Origin: Oscillospiraceae bacterium
Lineage (GTDB): Bacteria; Bacillota; Clostridia; Oscillospirales; SIG519
Length of the DNA: 64,000 bases
Direction of reading: 5' to 3'
Assembly (NCBI GenBank): GCA_015067255.1
Contig: SVMS01000001.1
Span: 31,285 to 95,284 of the forward strand
Part shown: positions 60,044-64,000 of the stretch, one piece after another
How positions within the stretch are numbered: position 1 is the stretch's first letter
How the letters are laid out: every line of letters starts with the position of its first letter
Program-made: the position numbers and the translations under genes
Notes under the pieces: model-generated
The model's input: only the letters and a program-made list of their open reading frames with translations
The model's database searches: none
What the model was told of the DNA's origin: nothing

Positions 60044-60952
60044 TTACAGATTTGTTTTCTTCTTAAGTAATTTTTCAATAAGATTGTTTGTAGATATCAT
60101 AACTATAAACAATATTGTAGCAAGTGCACAGGCAGTGCCCATTTCGAATCTCGTTGTACCGTAGTCCTGAATGTGAGTAACTATCGTATGCGCCGCATAG
60201 TCTGTTGACGGGAAGCCCGCAAGCTGACTACAAATAGCACTTACTGAGAAGGCTGCACCTATCTGCATTACCGCAGCAAACATAAGCTGAGGTCCCATTG
60301 AGGGAAGAGTTATTTTTACAAACTCTTGGAAACGGTTTTTAACACCGTCTATAGCGCCTGCTTCGTAAAGAGTGGTATCAACACCCTGAAGACCTGCGAT
60401 AAATGATAAGAATGAGGTTCCCAAGCTTGCCCAAAGCTGAACTATAATAATGATAGTCAGCATATATTGAGGGTCGGTAAGCCAGAGAATAGGCTCATTG
60501 ATAATTCCAAGACTCATTAATATTGAGTTTGCAAAGCCGTATGTATCACCGCTGAAAATTATCTGCCATATTACATATACGCTTCCCGAAATAGAGGGAA
60601 CGTAATATATAAAGGTAAACATTACTCTTAAAAATCTCGGCAAATCATTTATAAGCCATGCAAAAAACAAACATAGGAAATAGCTCAAAGGACCTGTTAT
60701 AATTGCAAAAATAAGAGTATTTTTAACAGCTATAAGGAAAACGTCGTCCTGTAATAAAATCTTAGTATAATTGAGCCAACCTACAAACTTAGGCGTTTGT
60801 ATCATATTGTAGTTTGTAAAGGAAAGAACAATAGCACAAACTACAGAAATAACGGTAAAGATAAAAAACAAAATTGCAAAGGGAGCCATCATAAGATATT
60901 GCGTTCTGTGCTTGATTATTTGCTTTTTCAATTCACCTTTTTTATAGTGCAT
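60044..60952 (-). CDS. Carbohydrate ABC transporter permease, MalF-like (pair 1)
   Basis: 302 residues with six membrane helices and EAA loop TLYEAGAIDGVKNRFQEFVK. It starts 16 bases after the binding-protein gene. No ATPase gene is present in the window, so a shared MsmX/UgpC-type ATPase encoded elsewhere is expected. Confidence 0.93.
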   Translation of the reverse strand: MHYKKGELKKQIIKHRTQYLMMAPFAILFFIFTVISVVCAIVLSFTNYNMIQTPKFVGWLNYTKILLQDDVFLIAVKNTLIFAIITGPLSYFLCLFFAWLINDLPRFLRVMFTFIYYVPSISGSVYVIWQIIFSGDTYGFANSILMSLGIINEPILWLTDPQYMLTIIIIVQLWASLGTSFLSFIAGLQGVDTTLYEAGAIDGVKNRFQEFVKITLPSMGPQLMFAAVMQIGAAFSVSAICSQLAGFPSTDYAAHTIVTHIQDYGTTRFEMGTACALATILFIVMISTNNLIEKLLKKKTNL

Positions 60953-60968
60953 ATCAATCTCTCCTTTC

Positions 60969-63845
60969 TTAATCTAAACCAAGTTCTTGACGCTTCTTGG
61001 TGATTTCCTCATCCATTGTCAATGAATATTTATATATTGTTTCTCTGTGATTTTCTTTGCCTATTACAACTTTTCTGAATGCGTTTGTAATATTTCTGTT
61101 AATCATATAGGTTGCAGGGATTATGGGCATAACTTTTGAAGAATCTCTCTGGCTTACAATTTTAACAAGCTCTTTCTGAGTCCAGTTCATATTTTCAAGA
61201 GACTCTATATTTGCAGGAGCATATCTACCGCCGGGTCCCAAAATATTTTCAACAGTAAGACCGTACTGAGTCTGCTGAGGCTCATCGGTAAACCAATCAA
61301 TAAATTTATAAGCGGCTTCTTCATCTTTACATTTTGAAAGAATAACTGCACAGTTTCCGCCGGAAACTGCAGTATTGATAATATTTCCGTTTTCATCAAC
61401 TGTTCCCGGAAGCTCTGCCATAGCCCAAAGACCTGCTATTTCGGGAGCTGCTATAGAAAGCTGATTGTAGAAGGTATAGCCCTGTATACCAAGAGGCATC
61501 TCACCGCTTCTGAAACGGGTAAAGAAGTCAAACTCAACGTTAAGACCGTATTTTGTGTAAAATTCAGTCCACTGTTTAAATGCTTTAAGAGATTTTTCGG
61601 TGTTAAGCTCTGTTTTTGTTCTCTCTTTATTATAAAGATCTGCGCCGTTTTGGAAAAGTAATGATATAAATATGCTTATATCAGGCGCTGTGCTTGAGCC
61701 GACAGGAACACCTACCGAAAGGTTTTTCTTTTGAAGTCTTCCTAAAACATAATAGAACTCATCCCAAGTCTTAGGAAGTGAAAGACCGTTCTGAGCGAAA
61801 ATGTCTTTTCTGTAGAAAAGCATATGGAAGCTCTGTTCAAGAGGAAAGGCATAGGTGCCGCCCTCATATTCATACTGAGTGAAAACGTCTTCTCTTGCAC
61901 GCTTTTTGATTTCGTTAAATCTTTCGTATCCGGTTAAATCAAGTATAGCGCCTCTTGCTGCAAGGTTTATTGCCGTACCACTATCGGTAAATAGCATAAT
62001 ATCAGGCTGACGTCCTGAAGCAACGGCTTCAAGAAGACCCTGCTGAACAAGGGAAAGTGCAACATTTATACCTGTCTGAGGAGTAAAGCTGTTGTCCACC
62101 ATATCCTTTACTATCTGAGCCTGGTCACGACCTGTACCAATCCAAACCTTAATGGAAGCTATATCCTCGTTATCACTTATAAGCGAATAATCTTCAAAGA
62201 ATGAAGCAACAAATGAGCTTACACGGAAGCCAAGCTGATTGAAAAATCCGGAAGAAGCCTTAGGTGCCTTTACTTCGGAAGACTTTACAAATAAATAGTC
62301 GATTTCAAGAGGCTGAGATTTCAAGGAAAGTACCCAGCTTGAAAGACTGCTTATATTATCATTAAAGCTTGAGATTCTCAGTGCAACGGTTCTTGGCTTT
62401 TTCAAAAAGCTTTCTAACTGAATTACAACAGTCTGTGCAGCTACTGCGTTGTTGCCCTTCATTATTTCCTTAGATTTCATCTGCTCTGCAAGCTCTTTAA
62501 GAGTCTTTGCAAGCTTTTCGAAACGGCCTTCAAGATTAGGAATTTGCGCTTTAAGATTGTAGTCACGATAGGGGTCGGGAGAAAGTCCCGTTATCATAAT
62601 AATTTCTCTGTAAAGAGTGTTGAGTTCAAGAATACAGTCGTCAAACTGTTCAAGAATCAAACCTACATCGCCTGCGGAAGCTTCAAGGGTTATTGTATGC
62701 TTTCCTTTTGTAAGATACACTTCAAAAGGATCTTCATCGCCAAGCATTTTTATTGTCCAATCGAAATCATAATCGAAATGTACGTTTTTAAGCTCTTTAA
62801 AAAGAATTTTATCATCTATGTAAATATTTCTTGAGGAGTAGAAGCCTCTTACTAAATTCTGTCTTGCTCTTAAGCCAATGTTATAAAAACCATCCTCGGG
62901 AACCTCAATCTCCCAATTTATAAACTGACCTGCCTGATTGAAGGTATTCTGACCGATAGTATTAAGCTTAAGCTTTGAAGCGCTGTTCTTTTCTCCTGTG
63001 GATATCTCGGTATCTGCATTCATTTTATCATATGTAGGATAAAGAATTGTATCAGAAACGCTGACAGCTAATTCACCCTGAATTTTTGTTATAAAATCCT
63101 TCGGAGTGTTGTTGGGCTTCTGAGCATTTTCGTTTTTATATTTCTCGTAAGAAATATCGCTCTTAGCCTGTGTAAGACACAAGCTTTCAATACCAAAGCC
63201 GCCTCTGATTGCTTCTATTTTCAAGGTGTTAGTACCCTTTTTAAAATAGAATTTCATATTTTCATAAACGTAGCTGCTGTCAATAAGTCTTGTTGTGCGG
63301 AAGGTGTTAATTTCTTCTTTTTCACTTTTTAAATCGTTTCCAAGGCTGTCCAGAGTTATCTTATTATTGGTGTAAAGTCTCGGCAACGAGAAAAGGTCCG
63401 CCTGTGAAAACGGTATCTCTCCGTTTATAGACAAAGAAAACTCTATTTCTGTCATTTTAAGAGGCATATTACAATAGGTAATGTCTATACAATACCATCC
63501 GTCAGCCTCCGCCTCAAAGGTAAATTCTGCTTCTCCCGTATTTTTAGGGAAAGCGATAATATTATCACGGGAATAAACAGAAGAAATACTAACCTCATCT
63601 GAAGAAGATGTTAAGTTAGTATGATTTAAAACAATCTCTCCGGAAAGTGCCGGCAAAGAAGCGTTTTTCTCCATATATTCGTTGTAGCTTATATAGCTTA
63701 CAAACATTTCGTCATCACTACCCGAAGCAACTGCTTGAGCCTGTTGCCCGAAAGCTGTCAACGATAGACCGGAAAGCAAAGCTAATACGCTCAGTAAGCA
63801 CACTGCTCTTTTTCCGACAAAAATCCCCTTATGTATTTTTTTCAT
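60969..63845 (-). CDS. Very large extracellular solute-binding protein with CBM-like N-terminal domains
   Basis: 958 residues, about twice the usual size. A Sec signal (ending TAFGQQAQA) has no lipobox Cys. Residues 80-240 and 290-410 are two carbohydrate-binding-module-like beta-sandwiches (FTFEAEADGWYCIDITYC; WEIEVPEDGFYNIGLRARQ), then a helical linker and, from about 560, a family 1 solute-binding domain (GINVALSLVQQGLLEAVASG, PDIMLFTDSGTA, PLEQSFHMLFYRKDIFAQNG, SGGNCAVILSKCKDEEAAYK). ATG 63845 follows GGAGGTG; ATG 63878 has none. First gene of the operon, presumably capturing a complex glycan. Confidence 0.9.
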   Translation of the reverse strand: MKKIHKGIFVGKRAVCLLSVLALLSGLSLTAFGQQAQAVASGSDDEMFVSYISYNEYMEKNASLPALSGEIVLNHTNLTSSSDEVSISSVYSRDNIIAFPKNTGEAEFTFEAEADGWYCIDITYCNMPLKMTEIEFSLSINGEIPFSQADLFSLPRLYTNNKITLDSLGNDLKSEKEEINTFRTTRLIDSSYVYENMKFYFKKGTNTLKIEAIRGGFGIESLCLTQAKSDISYEKYKNENAQKPNNTPKDFITKIQGELAVSVSDTILYPTYDKMNADTEISTGEKNSASKLKLNTIGQNTFNQAGQFINWEIEVPEDGFYNIGLRARQNLVRGFYSSRNIYIDDKILFKELKNVHFDYDFDWTIKMLGDEDPFEVYLTKGKHTITLEASAGDVGLILEQFDDCILELNTLYREIIMITGLSPDPYRDYNLKAQIPNLEGRFEKLAKTLKELAEQMKSKEIMKGNNAVAAQTVVIQLESFLKKPRTVALRISSFNDNISSLSSWVLSLKSQPLEIDYLFVKSSEVKAPKASSGFFNQLGFRVSSFVASFFEDYSLISDNEDIASIKVWIGTGRDQAQIVKDMVDNSFTPQTGINVALSLVQQGLLEAVASGRQPDIMLFTDSGTAINLAARGAILDLTGYERFNEIKKRAREDVFTQYEYEGGTYAFPLEQSFHMLFYRKDIFAQNGLSLPKTWDEFYYVLGRLQKKNLSVGVPVGSSTAPDISIFISLLFQNGADLYNKERTKTELNTEKSLKAFKQWTEFYTKYGLNVEFDFFTRFRSGEMPLGIQGYTFYNQLSIAAPEIAGLWAMAELPGTVDENGNIINTAVSGGNCAVILSKCKDEEAAYKFIDWFTDEPQQTQYGLTVENILGPGGRYAPANIESLENMNWTQKELVKIVSQRDSSKVMPIIPATYMINRNITNAFRKVVIGKENHRETIYKYSLTMDEEITKKRQELGLD

Positions 63846-63895
63846 TGTTGCACCTCCGCAGAAAATAAAAAGCTTCATTAAATAGATTTAAACAA

Positions 63896-63920
63896 ATAGC
63901 ATAATTAACAATAATGCTAT
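63896..63920 (-). promoter_or_regulatory. Dyad in the leader of the ABC operon
   Basis: ATAGCAT (63896-63902) is inverted at ATGCTAT (63914-63920), just downstream of the predicted transcription start. It could be an operator or a leader hairpin. Confidence 0.45.
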
Positions 63921-63936
63921 CTATTGCTTTTTATAT

Positions 63937-63965
63937 ATTATACAACAAGACGCCTGAATTTTAAA
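63937..63965 (-). promoter_or_regulatory. Sigma-A promoter of the eight-gene ABC operon
   Basis: On the minus strand TTTAAA (63965-63960), 17 bases, TATAAT (63942-63937), about 90 bases before the ATG at 63845. Confidence 0.7.
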
Positions 63966-64000
63966 GAACAATTATTAGTATTTTATTAATCATTTTTCAG

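Overview
The window is AT-rich DNA from a spore-forming Gram-positive bacterium of the class Clostridia. This rests on SpoIIR, a YerC-type TrpR-like regulator, strong AGGAGG-type ribosome sites, TTG/GTG starts, split BY-kinase genes and many TTGnnn-17-TATAAT sigma-A promoters. An Oscillospiraceae/Ruminococcaceae-type gut lineage is likely but is inference. No rRNA or CRISPR array is present; one tRNA (Pro, GGG) is.

Layout: (1) 1-21000 is mostly housekeeping: the end of an M14 peptidase, spoIIR, a birA-apgM-rimM-trmD operon in which TrmD is fused in frame to a phosphohexomutase, tRNA-Pro flanked by two arrays of small hairpins, a TrkA/RyR-like membrane protein, a GH78-like glycosidase, dusB with an ECF sigma/anti-sigma pair, a secreted transglutaminase, yerC-methyltransferase-hslO, greA and lysS. 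(2) 20800-25400 is a decayed mobile region: paired short direct repeats, a serine-recombinase fragment fused out of frame to a methyltransferase gene, and two ~320-bp direct repeats, each carrying the same promoter, around a GIY-YIG/HIRAN-like two-gene module. (3) 26064-47930 is one long exopolysaccharide/capsule operon: Wzz/BY-kinase/PHP-phosphatase, LCP, initiating sugar transferase, five further glycosyl- or pyruvyl-transferases, radical SAM, Wzy, Wzx, a Stealth-family sugar-phosphate transferase, a 1948-residue secreted protein with an NAGPA-type phosphodiester glycosidase domain, and VanZ. (4) 47950-50400 holds a possible structured RNA, PAP2, XRE-membrane and methyltransferase genes. (5) 50439-52826 encodes a sugar nucleotidyltransferase-GHMP kinase fusion. 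(6) 52887-63845 is an eight-gene carbohydrate ABC operon with two permease pairs, one very large binding protein, and three accessory proteins (beta-propeller, Yip1, DUF5696), but no ATPase gene.

The strongest leads are the eight-gene ABC operon, the pairing of Stealth and NAGPA homologues (the two bacterial relatives of the lysosomal mannose-6-phosphate tagging enzymes) in one capsule locus, the TrmD-phosphohexomutase fusion, and the hairpin arrays, one of which is flanked by a 10-bp direct repeat.
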